From Nocardioides anomalus (lineage in GTDB: Bacteria; Actinomycetota; Actinomycetes; Propionibacteriales; Nocardioidaceae): DNA of 64,000 bases. Positions 54,426-63,733 of this stretch are shown here, piece after piece. The stretch is taken from assembly GCF_011046535.1 (NCBI RefSeq), contig NZ_CP049257.1, positions 4,340,001 to 4,404,000 on the forward strand, written 5' to 3'. The notes beneath the pieces are model-generated. The model was not told where the DNA came from and made no database searches. It was given only the letters and a program-made list of their open reading frames with translations. The stretch's first letter is position 1; each line of letters opens with the position of its first letter. Both the position numbers and the translations under genes were made by a program.

Positions 54426-55225
54426 GCCGGGGTCCGTCCCGGTCCGGGCGGGCCGGCGAAGGCCTGCGCGATGGTCAGCCAGTGCTCGGCGGCGGCGCCG
54501 GTGGCCTCGAGGTCGGTGTCGGCGCGGTGGACGCGCTGGGTGACGAGCAGGCAGAAGTCGTACGCCGAGCCGGTGACCCGCTGGGCGGCGTCCTGCGGCC
54601 CCCAGGTCCAGGTCGCACCGCTGGGCGCGGTCAGCTCGACGCGGAACTCCTCGGCCGGCGGCGGCTCCTGGTGGACGGAGTGGGCGAAGTCGCGGGTGCG
54701 GACGCCGAGGTGCGCTACGTGCTTGATCCGGTCGGTGGGCGCGGGCCGGTCGCCGGCGGCGTCGTGGACGTCGAGCGCGTGCGCCCACGTCTCCATGAAG
54801 CGGGCGGTGGCCATGCTGGCCGCGGACATGGGCGGCCCGAACCACGGCATCTTCTGCCCGGCCGGCAGCGCGAGCAGCGCGGCGCGGAGGGCCCGGCCGC
54901 TCTCGGCCCAGCGCGACAGGACCTCCTCGCGCTCGAGGGCGGCGACGTCGAAGGCGCCCTGGTCGACGTACCCGAGGGGGTCCTCGACCGCGGCCAGCAC
55001 GATGTCGTCCCAGGACTGCTCCTGCTCCGGGCCCTCGTGGCTGCTGGCGGCGACGACCGCCACCTCGTCGGTCCAGAGCAGGTGCGCGACCTGGGTGGCC
55101 ACCGTCCAGTCAGGAGCGGGGGTGGGGGTGGTCCAGCCGTCGGGGCCGAGCCGCTCGACCGTCGCGCGGAGGTCGTCGGTCTCGGCCCGCAGGTCGTCGA
55201 GCAGGCTGGTCAGCAGGTCGCTCAT
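54422..55225 (-). CDS. TIGR03084/mycothiol-dependent maleylpyruvate isomerase-like protein
   Basis: A 267-residue DinB-like four-helix protein. The N-terminus (LLDDLRAETDDLRATVERLG through PDWTVATQVAHLLWTDEVA) carries the His-containing metal-site pattern of the mycothiol-dependent isomerase N-terminal domain. The TIGR03084 C-terminal domain follows (ETWAHALDVHDAAG, later HLGVRTRDFAHSVH). It may use mycothiol or act as a small-molecule transferase. It lies between tetR and atuA with 4-bp overlaps on both sides. Confidence 0.82.
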   Translation of the reverse strand: MSDLLTSLLDDLRAETDDLRATVERLGPDGWTTPTPAPDWTVATQVAHLLWTDEVAVVAASSHEGPEQEQSWDDIVLAAVEDPLGYVDQGAFDVAALEREEVLSRWAESGRALRAALLALPAGQKMPWFGPPMSAASMATARFMETWAHALDVHDAAGDRPAPTDRIKHVAHLGVRTRDFAHSVHQEPPPAEEFRVELTAPSGATWTWGPQDAAQRVTGSAYDFCLLVTQRVHRADTDLEATGAAAEHWLTIAQAFAGPPGPGRTPA

Positions 55226-55851
55226 GCGCGCTCCGGGGTGAGGGTCAGGGTCGCGTCGAGGGTCGCTGCCCACTGGTCGAGGATGCGGGTGCGGCGCCGG
55301 CGGTCGTCGGTGATGGTGTCGGCCAGCCCGAGGCCGCGGACCAGGTCGAGGGTCGCCTGCACGAGCTCGCGGACACCGGGCACGGACTCGTCGGCGCCGA
55401 GCAGCTCGACGGTCATCCGGTGCGTCTCGCGGCCGACCTCGCGCTCGAGCCGCTGGACCTCGGCCAGCAGCTGCGGGTCGGTGCGCGCGGCCACCCACAG
55501 CTCGAGCGCCGCGGTGAAGACCGGGCTGGTGAAGTGGTCGCCCAGGACGCGGAGGACCTTGCGGGTGCGGCCGCGGCCGCGCGGGAGGGCCTGCGCCGCA
55601 CGCCGCAGCTCCGCGCCACGCGCCTCGGTCACGTGCTGCACCGCGGCCACGACCAGGTCCTGCTTGGTCGGGAAGTGGTGCAGCTGCGCGCCCCGGCTGA
55701 CCCCGGCGCGCTCGCTGACCAGAGTGGTCGACGTGCCGGCGTACCCCCGCTCGACGAGCAGCTCGACGGTCGCGTCCAGGAGCCGCCCGCGCATGACGCG
55801 GCTGCGCTCCTCCTGCGGGACCCGCGTGGTCGCCGCCGCCTGACCTGCCAT
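55222..55851 (-). CDS. TetR family regulator of the acyl-CoA operon
   Basis: A 209-residue repressor. The DNA-binding domain (about residues 20-68) has LLDATVELLVERGYAGTSTT and the helix-turn-helix LVSERAGVSRGAQLHHFPTK. The C-terminal helical domain would bind an acyl-CoA or pathway intermediate. It is the first gene of the operon it probably controls: a 24-base palindrome lies 24 bp upstream of its ATG. Its stop overlaps the next gene as ATGA. Confidence 0.9.
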   Translation of the reverse strand: MAGQAAATTRVPQEERSRVMRGRLLDATVELLVERGYAGTSTTLVSERAGVSRGAQLHHFPTKQDLVVAAVQHVTEARGAELRRAAQALPRGRGRTRKVLRVLGDHFTSPVFTAALELWVAARTDPQLLAEVQRLEREVGRETHRMTVELLGADESVPGVRELVQATLDLVRGLGLADTITDDRRRRTRILDQWAATLDATLTLTPERA

Positions 55852-55874
55852 CCCGGCCAGGATGGCGGCTCAGC

Positions 55875-55898
55875 AACAAACAGTCAAGACTGATTGTT
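55875..55898. promoter_or_regulatory. TetR operator of the acyl-CoA operon
   Basis: AACAAACAGTC and GACTGATTGTT arms (10 of 11 bases match) with a 2-base centre. It is the most AT-rich spot around and fills the 48-bp gap between the TIG-repeat gene's stop and tetR. Size, symmetry and position fit autoregulation by TetR. Confidence 0.75.
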
Positions 55899-55899
55899 T

Positions 55900-58800
55900 C
55901 TAGAGCAACAGGTACGCGAAAGCGTCGGCCGGCGTGCTCGACCCGACCGGCGTCGTGACGGCCACGGCCGCCGCACCGCGACCCCGCAGCGTGATCACCC
56001 TGCCGCCGGCGATCGGCCCCTGGGCCGGCGTCACGGCGACGCGCTCCGGCGGGTCGAGGTAGGAGTACGCCGACGCGGCGGTCGCCGTCCCGCAGTCGGT
56101 GGCCACCGAGACGTCGACGGTCCCGGCCGGGTGGGCCGGCGTGGTCACCGTGGCCGAGGTGGCGGTGACGCTGTCCGCCGGGACCTCCACGCCGTCGAAG
56201 GCCACGGTCAGGCCGGGCCGGAAGCCGGTGCCGGTCAGGGTCACGACGGTGCCGCCCGCGCTCGAGCCCTGGGCGGGCGCCACCGAGGTGAGGGTGGGCG
56301 CGTCGAGGTAGGAGTACGCCGCGGCGGCGATCGCCGTGCCGCCCACCGTCGTGACCACGACGTCCGCCGGGCCGGCGACGTGCGGCGGGACCCTCACGGT
56401 GGCCTGCGTCGCCGTCGGCGGGCCGACCAGCGGGGCCGGCTGGCCGCCGATGCTGACGCTCAGCTCCGGCCGGAACCCGGTGCCGGTCAGGGTCACCGTG
56501 CCGTGGCCGGTCACCGGACCCTCCGCCGGGCTGACCGCACCGAGGGTGGGCGCGGGGGCGTACTCGTAGCCGCCGGCCAGGGTGCCGGTCCCGCCGGCCG
56601 TGCTCGCGGTGACGTCGACCATTCCGGCTGCGTGCGCGGGGGCGCTCACCGTCGCCTGCGTCGCCGTCGGCGTGCCGATCACCGTGGCCGGCTGACCGCC
56701 GAAGGTCACCGCGAGGTCGGCGCGGAAGCCGGTCCCGGTGAGGACCACCGCCTGGCCGCCGGTCACCGGCCCCGCCGCCGGGGCAGCGGACGTGAGCGTG
56801 GGGGCGGCGACGAACGTGTAGCCCGCGCTCAGGGTCGCGGTGCCGCCCGGCGTCGTCACGGTGACGTCGACCGGCCCGGCCGGGTGCGCCGGGGTGGTGA
56901 CCGTGACGGTGGTCGAGGTGGGTGTGCCGACCATCGTCGCCGGAGTGCCGCCGAGGCTGACCACCATCCCGGGCCGGAAGCCGGTGCCGCTCAGCGTGAT
57001 GCCCTGGCCGCCGCCGGCCGGGCCCTCGTCGGGCGTGAGCGCGTCGAGGTCGGGCGCGGCGACGTACTCGTAGCCGCCGGGCAGCGAGCCGGCCCCGCCC
57101 GCGGTGGCCACGAAGACGTCGGCCACGCCCGCGGGGTGGGCCGGCGTCGTGACCGTCGCGGACGTGCCGTCGTCCGCGGCGCCGACCAGGGTGGCCGCGG
57201 TGCCGCCGAACCGCACGGTCATGCCCGGACGGAGGCCGCTGCCGGTGAGGATCACCGCGGTGCCGCCGCCGGTGGGACCGGCCCCCGGGGTGACGGCGGA
57301 GAGGGTGGGCGTCGCCAGGTAGGTGTACGCCGCCGCGAGGCTCGCGCTGCCGCCCGCGGTCGCGACCACGACGTTCACCGAGCCCGGCGCGTGCGCCGGC
57401 GTGGTCACCGTGGCGCTCGTCGCGCTGACCGCTCCGACCTCGGCGGCGCGGCCGCCGAAGCTCACGGTCAGGCCCGGGGTGAAGCCGGAGCCCGAGAGCG
57501 TCACGGTGGCGCCGCCGCCGGCCGGGCCCTCGGTCGGGCTGAGCGCCGTGAGGGTCGGGCCGACGACGTAGGTGTAGGCGGCGGAGAGCGAGGCGGACCC
57601 GCCCGGGGTGGTCACGGCGACGTCGACCGGGCCCGGGTCGTGCGCGGGCGTGGTGACGGTCGCGGTCGTGCCCGTGACCGCGGTGACCGTGGCCGGCGCG
57701 CCGCCGAGGGTCACGGTCATGCCCGCGCGGAAGCCGGTGCCGCTCAGCCGGACCGCCGCGCCGCCGGTGGCGGGCCCGGTGTCGGGCTCGACTGCGGTCA
57801 GGGTCGGGGCGGCCACGTAGGTGTACGCCCCGGCCAGGGCGGCGGACCCGCCGGGGGTCGTGACGACGACCGCGACCGGACCGGGCGCGTGGGCCGGGGT
57901 GGTCACCGTGGCCGTGGTCGCCGTGACGGCAGCGACGGTGGCGGACGTCTCGCCGAAGGTCACGGTCATCCCCGGCCGGAAGCCGGAGCCGGTGAGGGCG
58001 ACGCTCGTGCCCCCGGCGCTGGGGCCGAGGTCGGGCACGACCGAGGCCAGCGTCGGCGCGGCGACGTAGGTGAAGGCGCTCGCCAGGACGTCGGAGCCGC
58101 CCTCGGTGCCGACGGTGACGTCGACCGGGCCGGCGACGGTGCTCGGCGGCAGCTCGGCGGTGAGCTCGGTGCCGGCCAGGTTCGCCGAGACCGCCAGCGA
58201 CGGCTTGGCGCCGAAGACGACGAGGGTGTCGCCGGTGAAGCCGGTGCCCGTGAGGGTCACCGCGGTCCCGCCGGCGGTCGGGCCGGCCGCCGGCTGGACG
58301 CCGACCAGATCGGGCCCACCGACGTAGCGGTAGCCGCTCGGCAGGCTCGCCGTGCCGCCGACACCACTGACCGCGACCTCGACGAAGCCGGGGGCGTGCG
58401 GCGGCGCGTGGACCACCAGCGACCGTCCGTCGGCGGCCGCGTGGGTCTCGGTGGCCGGCACACCGCCGAAGCTCACCGCCAGGTCGGAGGTCAGCCCCGA
58501 GCCGAACACCGTGGCGGTCGCGCCGGCCACCGGGCCGGACGACGGGCTCACGTGGTCGAGCGTCGGCCGGGCGACGTAGCTGAAGCGGTCCTCGAGGACC
58601 GCGGTGCCGTGCGGCGTGGTCACGGTGACGTTGACCGGGCCGGGGGGCCGCGCCGGTGTGGTCGCGGTGATGCGCGAGTCGGAGAGCACGCGGTACGACG
58701 TGGCGGCCGTGCCGCCGAAGCGCACCGCACTGGCGCCGTCGAGCGACGTACCGCTCAAGGTCACCGTCGTGCCACCGGCCGTCGGACCGGCACCCGGGCT

Positions 58801-59262
58801 CACCGAGGCGAGCGCGGTGGCCGGCGGGGGCGGCGGCGGGGGCGGGGGCGTCGGTGGGGCCAGGTAGGTGACCTCGGCCTGGCCCGTCGCCTTGGACGAC
58901 CCGTGGTCGGTGACGACGCGCACGCGCACCGGCCCGGCCGCGTGCGCCGGGGCGTCGGCGGTGAGCTTGCGCGGTGACACGACCCGCACGCCGGTGGCCC
59001 GGCCCTCCCCGATCAGCACCCGCTTGACGCCGGTGAACCCCGTGCCCTTGAGCACGACCGTGAAGCCGCCGCGCGTGGGACCGGATGCGGGCGTGACCCG
59101 CTGGACCACCGGCTTCGCCTGCTCCGCGGTCCGCTCCGCCGGCAGCGGCGCCGAGGCGACGACGACAGCGGCCCGGCCCGGCCCGGCGACCGGGACGCCG
59201 GCCAGCGCGGGGGCCGGCACGAGGGCGAGCGCGACCACCACCGCGCTCCCCGACCGCCTCAC
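55900..59262 (-). CDS. Large secreted TIG/IPT-repeat protein
   Basis: A 1120-residue protein from GTG at 59262. A signal-like N-terminus (VVVALALVPAPALA) is followed by twelve full IPT/TIG immunoglobulin-like repeats of about 80-85 residues and a partial thirteenth. Each opens with a variant of LxxVxPxxGPxxGGT and contains GTGFRPGMTVxFGG. A run of ten prolines separates repeats one and two. There is no sortase motif, transmembrane anchor or catalytic domain, so it may be secreted or loosely surface-bound. The last repeat is truncated at AFAYLLL. Confidence 0.87.
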   Translation of the reverse strand: MRRSGSAVVVALALVPAPALAGVPVAGPGRAAVVVASAPLPAERTAEQAKPVVQRVTPASGPTRGGFTVVLKGTGFTGVKRVLIGEGRATGVRVVSPRKLTADAPAHAAGPVRVRVVTDHGSSKATGQAEVTYLAPPTPPPPPPPPPATALASVSPGAGPTAGGTTVTLSGTSLDGASAVRFGGTAATSYRVLSDSRITATTPARPPGPVNVTVTTPHGTAVLEDRFSYVARPTLDHVSPSSGPVAGATATVFGSGLTSDLAVSFGGVPATETHAAADGRSLVVHAPPHAPGFVEVAVSGVGGTASLPSGYRYVGGPDLVGVQPAAGPTAGGTAVTLTGTGFTGDTLVVFGAKPSLAVSANLAGTELTAELPPSTVAGPVDVTVGTEGGSDVLASAFTYVAAPTLASVVPDLGPSAGGTSVALTGSGFRPGMTVTFGETSATVAAVTATTATVTTPAHAPGPVAVVVTTPGGSAALAGAYTYVAAPTLTAVEPDTGPATGGAAVRLSGTGFRAGMTVTLGGAPATVTAVTGTTATVTTPAHDPGPVDVAVTTPGGSASLSAAYTYVVGPTLTALSPTEGPAGGGATVTLSGSGFTPGLTVSFGGRAAEVGAVSATSATVTTPAHAPGSVNVVVATAGGSASLAAAYTYLATPTLSAVTPGAGPTGGGTAVILTGSGLRPGMTVRFGGTAATLVGAADDGTSATVTTPAHPAGVADVFVATAGGAGSLPGGYEYVAAPDLDALTPDEGPAGGGQGITLSGTGFRPGMVVSLGGTPATMVGTPTSTTVTVTTPAHPAGPVDVTVTTPGGTATLSAGYTFVAAPTLTSAAPAAGPVTGGQAVVLTGTGFRADLAVTFGGQPATVIGTPTATQATVSAPAHAAGMVDVTASTAGGTGTLAGGYEYAPAPTLGAVSPAEGPVTGHGTVTLTGTGFRPELSVSIGGQPAPLVGPPTATQATVRVPPHVAGPADVVVTTVGGTAIAAAAYSYLDAPTLTSVAPAQGSSAGGTVVTLTGTGFRPGLTVAFDGVEVPADSVTATSATVTTPAHPAGTVDVSVATDCGTATAASAYSYLDPPERVAVTPAQGPIAGGRVITLRGRGAAAVAVTTPVGSSTPADAFAYLLL

Positions 59263-59315
59263 TCCCCGAGGCTAAGCAGCCGGGAGCCCCGGCGCGGGCG
59301 CTTTGCCCAGATCCG

Positions 59316-59987
59316 TCAGGACCGGTCGGACAGCAGCAGCCGCATCGTCGTGGCGTCGGCGTAGCGGAAGATGTCGGTGTTCTTGGTCGGCGAGGTGCCA
59401 CCCGCGGCGACGACGTTGATGTGGGTGACGCCGGCCGCGTGCGGCGGCGAGGTGACCTGCAGCGAGGTCGGCGAGGTCACCGTGACGTCGGTGCCGGGCA
59501 CACCGGCGAAGGTCACCGAGGTCACGGCGTTGAAGCCGGTGCCGGTCACCGTCACGCGGGTGCCGCCGGCGGTCGGGCCGGTGGTCGGGCTGATCGCGGC
59601 GACCTGCGGGCGGACGACGGCGAAGGTGTAGCGGGCCAGCGACGACTTCGCGGACTTGCCGGCCTTGGTCACGACCCGGACGTCGACCAGCCCGGCGGCG
59701 TGCGGCGGCGAGACGACCGTGAGCTGCTTGTCGGAGGCCACCTTGAGCGAGGTGCCGGCCGAGCCGCCGAACAGCACCTTCTTGGCGGTCTTGAGGTGCT
59801 TGCCCCTGAGGGTGACCACGGTGCCGCCGTCGGTCGAGCCGTTCTTGGGGTCGACCTGGGTGACCACCGGCTTCTTGAGCTTGGCGCCGGCCGCGTCCGA
59901 GCCGGGCGCGGCACCGACCAGGGCGACCAGCGCCGAGATCAACGCGATGAGCACTGCCAGGGCCGTCGGCCGCATCCGTCCACGCAC
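59316..59987 (-). CDS. Secreted protein with two TIG/IPT repeats
   Basis: A 223-residue protein. The signal peptide (LAVLIALISALVALVGAAP) leads to two TIG repeats: VTQVDPKNGSTDGGTVVTL (about residue 42) and AAISPTTGPTAGGTRVTVTG (about 129). A short tail ends in LLLSDRS. It is a small relative of the 55900 protein and lies 53 bp upstream of it on the same strand. GTG start at 59987. Confidence 0.82.
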   Translation of the reverse strand: MRGRMRPTALAVLIALISALVALVGAAPGSDAAGAKLKKPVVTQVDPKNGSTDGGTVVTLRGKHLKTAKKVLFGGSAGTSLKVASDKQLTVVSPPHAAGLVDVRVVTKAGKSAKSSLARYTFAVVRPQVAAISPTTGPTAGGTRVTVTGTGFNAVTSVTFAGVPGTDVTVTSPTSLQVTSPPHAAGVTHINVVAAGGTSPTKNTDIFRYADATTMRLLLSDRS

Positions 59988-60026
59988 GCGCGGACCGTAC
60001 CTCGCCGAGGCGGCGCGCGGAGGCCT

Positions 60027-60404
60027 TCAGCCCGAGTCGACCAGCCGCTGGACCTCCGGGGCCCAGTGGCCGGCGTACCGCGCCTGGAGCTGGGGGATGC
60101 GCCAGTCGGTGCCCTCGACCATCTGGCGGCAGCGGTACGACGGGCAGTGGCAGCGCAGGAACCAGTCCGGGTCGGCGGTGCTCATCGCGTAGTCCACGAC
60201 GAGCTCCTCGCCCGCCGCGACGTCACGCAGGGCGACCAGGGCGTCGCCCGCCCAGCCGAGATTGGGGTCGCACGCGTGGTTGACCGGCCCGGTCTCGTGC
60301 ACCGGCGCCTCCGGTCGCAGGACGACCGTGCCCGCGGGCAGCGACTCGACCGCGAACAGGCCGCGCCCGGCGATCGGCGAGGAGTCGACGCGGAGCTCGG
60401 GCAC
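60027..60404 (-). CDS. Stand-alone SET-domain protein
   Basis: A 125-residue protein that is little more than a SET domain. Features are SPIAGRGLFAVESLPAGTVV at the start, the active-site-type motif NHACDPNLGW, ALRDVAAGEELVVDYA and a post-SET-like Cys cluster (CHCPSYRCRQMV). SET proteins transfer methyl groups from SAM to lysine. A bacterial target could be a ribosomal or nucleoid protein; nothing here identifies it. GTG at 60404. The FtsX-type permease gene ends 3 bp upstream on the same strand, so it is probably in that transcript. Confidence 0.82.
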   Translation of the reverse strand: MPELRVDSSPIAGRGLFAVESLPAGTVVLRPEAPVHETGPVNHACDPNLGWAGDALVALRDVAAGEELVVDYAMSTADPDWFLRCHCPSYRCRQMVEGTDWRIPQLQARYAGHWAPEVQRLVDSG

Positions 60405-60407
60405 CCC

Positions 60408-63014
60408 TCAATCCAAGCGCGCCACCAGCGGCAGCCGCGACCGGGCCGCGATCCCGACCACCAGCGCGGTCACGGCGGGCAGGAGCACGACCAGCCCGAA
60501 CACCATCAGCCAGGGGACGTCGAGGTACGGCCCGCTCGGGCCGTCGTTGTAGTTCGCCGTGGTCAGCGGCCGGCTCACCGCCACGCCGGGGATGAAGCCG
60601 ACCGCGGCCCCGAGCACGGCCCCGACGACCCCCACCACGACGGCGTACGCCGCGGCGACGGCCCGGCGGGTGCGAGGCGAGGCGCCGATGGCGGCCAGGG
60701 TGGCCAGGTCCGGGCGCGCGTCGGAGAGCGCCAGGAAGGTGGCGGTCAGCGTGCCGCCGAGCATGAGGACACCGCCCAGCAGGACCAGCACGATCTGGAT
60801 GATGACGGTGGCGTCGTCGGCCTGGTAGCCGCGCTCGACGTACATCGAGGCGTACTGCGCGACGGCGGTCAGACCCTCGTCGACCGCCTTCTCCTGGTCC
60901 TCGCTCACCGAGACGCCGGTGACGGCCAGGGAGACGGTGCGCGGCTCGGTCTGCAGCTGGTCGGCCACCGCGGTCGGCACCACCGCGGCCGGGCCGGGCC
61001 AGGTGCCGTCGACGGTCACGAACGTCGCGTCGGCCTGGGCGCGGCGCACCCCCTGGTCCTCACCCGTCGTCGGGTCGAAGCGGTGGGTCACCAGCGCGAC
61101 CGGGCCGTCGGGACGACGGCTGTTCGCGAAGGCGACCACCTCGCCCGCCGCGAGGGCGGCCCGGGCCCGGCGGGCGTCGGCGGCCGAGACCCCCAGGAGG
61201 CCCAGCGGGAGGTCGTCGTCGGAGACCATGATGTTGGCGCCGACGGCGCCTCCCGAGCTGCTGACCAGCGGCTCGTCGCCGTCGAGCACCTCGGTGTAGG
61301 AGTCCTCGTCGGTCAGTCCCCGCTGCGCGGTGATGGTCGCCCCGGGCAGGGTGCGCTGCACGATCGCGCGCAGGGAGTCCCACGAGGTGTCGGGGTCGGC
61401 GCCCGAGACCATCGCGACACCGCGGGGCAGCGAGGGCTGGTAGGTCGCCTGGTTCTCGGCCGCGTCGGAGCTCATGCCGATCCCCAGGGCCACCACGCCG
61501 GCCACCGTCGCCGCCACGGCGGAGACCGCGGGGACGGTCCGGGTGCGGTGCCGGTCGGCGTCGCGCACGGCGTAGCGCAGCGCGAGCGGGAGCCGGCCCG
61601 ACAGCCGGGCCAGCCCGGCCAGCACCACCGGGACCAGCAGCACCATGCCGAGCACGGCCGGGATGGCGCTGGCCGCGATGAGCAGCTCGCCGCCCGAGCT
61701 CCGGGTCGCGCCGGCGACGGAGCCGGCGATCCCGGCACCGAGGAGCACCAGGCCGAGCAGCGGCGAGCGCAGCGACGGCGGCCGGTCGCCGCGGCGACCG
61801 GCCAGGACGGCGACGACGTCCTGGCGGGAGGCGAGGTACGCCGGCACCGCGGCGGCGAGGACGGCGCTCAGCAGACCGAACGCGGCGACCCCGAGCAGGT
61901 GCAGCCACGACACCTGGAACGGTCCGAACCACTCCACCGACCGGGCCTGGAACAGCGGCTGGGCCAGCCGGGCCACGCCGATCCCGAGCACCACGCCGAT
62001 GGCCGCGCCGACACCACCCAGCACCACGGCCCCGGCGACGACGACGCGCCGCGCCTGGGGTGGCGTGCCGCCGGTGGCGGCGAGCAGGGCCAGCGACCGC
62101 TGCTGCTTGCGCGCGCTCACCGCGAACGCCGGCCCGGCCAGCAGCACGACCTCGATGAGGGCCATCACCACGACCAGCCCGATGACCGCGAGGGACGAGT
62201 CGTCGCTCGAGCCGGGCTGGAGGCCCGGCGGCCACTGCGACGACGGCGGCGGGTGCTCGATCACCGAGCGCGACGCGACGAGGGCGCCGATGGCGTTGAG
62301 CTGGCGGACGGTGGCCCAGGAGACCGCGCCGCCGTCGACCAGCCAGGTGGTCGCGCCCTCGGTCTGCACCCCGAGGGTGTCGAGGGGTCCGGCCGCCACC
62401 GGGAAGCCGCGCACCGTCGCGGACTCCGCCACGCCGACGATGGTCGGCGCCGCCGGGGCGCCGTCCGCGGTGAGGTCGAGGCGGTCGCCGACGTCGTACC
62501 CCTCGTCGAGGAGCGCCTGATTGACCACCACCTCGCCGGCGGCGCGCGGCAGCCGGCCCGAGGTGAGCCGGAAGAGGCCGTCGGTGACCGGGTCGGACAG
62601 GTCGGTCTCCACGGCCTGGGCGTCGGTGCGGCCGTCGTCGGTGGCGATCTGGACCTGGCCCTGGCGCAGGTCGAGCAGGCGGGCACCGTCGAGCAGCGAG
62701 GCGACCTGGTCGGCGTCCGGCGCCGGGCTCTCGCCGTCGCCCTGGAGGTTGGGGAAGCCGTCCTCGGGGTCGGGCCGCTGCTGGACGTCCTGGATCCCGT
62801 CGGTCACGGTGACCAGCGCCTGCGCGGAGCCGAGCCGCCGGTCGAGCGACTCCGGGCCGCTCACCGACGAGGTCGAGATGAGCACGTCGGCGGCGGTCAC
62901 CGCCAGGACCGGCAGCGCGATCATGAGCAGCACCAGCGCCGAGCGGGCGCGGTGGCGTACGGCGTCGCGACGGGCAAGCCGGAGCGGCAGCCGCCACGCG
63001 GAGAGGGACCTCAC
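60408..63014 (-). CDS. FtsX-type ABC transporter permease
   Basis: An 868-residue permease. After an N-terminal helix (about residues 27-46) there is an external domain to about 265, then three helices (about 270-400) with the first FtsX core. A second helix, external domain and the final three-helix FtsX core follow near the C-terminus (GGVLMLGGTLTATFLALSD). Two FtsX cores in one chain mark an exporter or mechanotransmission ABC system rather than an importer. GTG at 63014 overlaps the ATPase stop as GTGA. Confidence 0.88.
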   Translation of the reverse strand: MRSLSAWRLPLRLARRDAVRHRARSALVLLMIALPVLAVTAADVLISTSSVSGPESLDRRLGSAQALVTVTDGIQDVQQRPDPEDGFPNLQGDGESPAPDADQVASLLDGARLLDLRQGQVQIATDDGRTDAQAVETDLSDPVTDGLFRLTSGRLPRAAGEVVVNQALLDEGYDVGDRLDLTADGAPAAPTIVGVAESATVRGFPVAAGPLDTLGVQTEGATTWLVDGGAVSWATVRQLNAIGALVASRSVIEHPPPSSQWPPGLQPGSSDDSSLAVIGLVVVMALIEVVLLAGPAFAVSARKQQRSLALLAATGGTPPQARRVVVAGAVVLGGVGAAIGVVLGIGVARLAQPLFQARSVEWFGPFQVSWLHLLGVAAFGLLSAVLAAAVPAYLASRQDVVAVLAGRRGDRPPSLRSPLLGLVLLGAGIAGSVAGATRSSGGELLIAASAIPAVLGMVLLVPVVLAGLARLSGRLPLALRYAVRDADRHRTRTVPAVSAVAATVAGVVALGIGMSSDAAENQATYQPSLPRGVAMVSGADPDTSWDSLRAIVQRTLPGATITAQRGLTDEDSYTEVLDGDEPLVSSSGGAVGANIMVSDDDLPLGLLGVSAADARRARAALAAGEVVAFANSRRPDGPVALVTHRFDPTTGEDQGVRRAQADATFVTVDGTWPGPAAVVPTAVADQLQTEPRTVSLAVTGVSVSEDQEKAVDEGLTAVAQYASMYVERGYQADDATVIIQIVLVLLGGVLMLGGTLTATFLALSDARPDLATLAAIGASPRTRRAVAAAYAVVVGVVGAVLGAAVGFIPGVAVSRPLTTANYNDGPSGPYLDVPWLMVFGLVVLLPAVTALVVGIAARSRLPLVARLD

Positions 63015-63733
63015 CGGTCCGCGCCGGCGTCGACCAGGGACTCGACCCGGTCGGTGCCGGTCTCGTCGACCACCACGCCGTCGCGCAGGAACACCACCCG
63101 GTCGGCCCAGGCCGCGTGCCGGGCCTCGTGGGTGACGAGCACGCCGGCCGCGCCCGCGTCGCAGCGCGAGCGGAGCAGGCGCAGGATCTCCTCGCCGGTC
63201 TCGGTGTCGAGGGCGCCGGTGGGCTCGTCGGCCAGCACGAGCCGCCGCTCCCCCACCACCGCGCGGGCGATCGCGACCCGCTGCTGCTGGCCGCCGGACA
63301 TGTGGTCGGGGAACCGGTCGGCCAGGTCGGGGATCCCGACCTCCTCCAGTGCCTCCCGGGCCAGGGCCCGCGCGGACCGGCCGCTGCGGCCGTCGAGCTC
63401 CAGCGGCAGCGCGACGTTCTCGACGGCGGTCAGGGCCGGGATGAGGTTGAAGTCCTGGAAGACGTAGCCGATCGACGTGCGCCGCAGCCGGGCGCGTCCG
63501 CGCGCGCCGAGCTCGACCAGGTCCTGGTCCTCGACGCGCACCGACCCGGTCGTCGGCGTGTCCAGGCCGCCCGCCAGCGTGAGCAGCGTCGACTTGCCCG
63601 AGCCCGACGGCCCCATGACCGCGACGAGCTCGCCGGCGTGGGCGGCGAAGGTGACGCCGCGCAGGGCCTGCACCGCCGTCTCGCCCTCGCCGTGGACCCG
63701 GGTGACGGTGTCGAGCCGGAGCACCGCGCTCAT
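63011..63733 (-). CDS. ABC transporter ATP-binding protein (LolD/MacB type)
   Basis: A 240-residue ATPase for the FtsX-type permease. Walker A is GPSGSGKSTLL, the Q-loop is in YVFQDFNLIPALTAVENVALP, the signature is MSGGQQQRVAIARA and Walker B is LVLADEPTGALD. These are typical of LolD/MacB/FtsE-like ATPases. The ATG at 63733 overlaps the PadR gene's stop as ATGA. Confidence 0.92.
   Translation of the reverse strand: MSAVLRLDTVTRVHGEGETAVQALRGVTFAAHAGELVAVMGPSGSGKSTLLTLAGGLDTPTTGSVRVEDQDLVELGARGRARLRRTSIGYVFQDFNLIPALTAVENVALPLELDGRSGRSARALAREALEEVGIPDLADRFPDHMSGGQQQRVAIARAVVGERRLVLADEPTGALDTETGEEILRLLRSRCDAGAAGVLVTHEARHAAWADRVVFLRDGVVVDETGTDRVESLVDAGADR

Noticed and set aside
55900..59262. 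Regular repeats that could suggest a CRISPR or tandem DNA array
   Set aside because: The period of about 240-255 bases is in frame with TIG protein repeats. There are no short direct repeats with unique spacers and no cas genes.
54422..59401. A 1659-codon minus-strand open frame running through the TIG-repeat region
   Set aside because: Only its 3' part (54422-55225) is the TIGR03084 gene. The rest is an out-of-frame shadow of the repeat protein, with Arg/Gly-rich nonsense composition.
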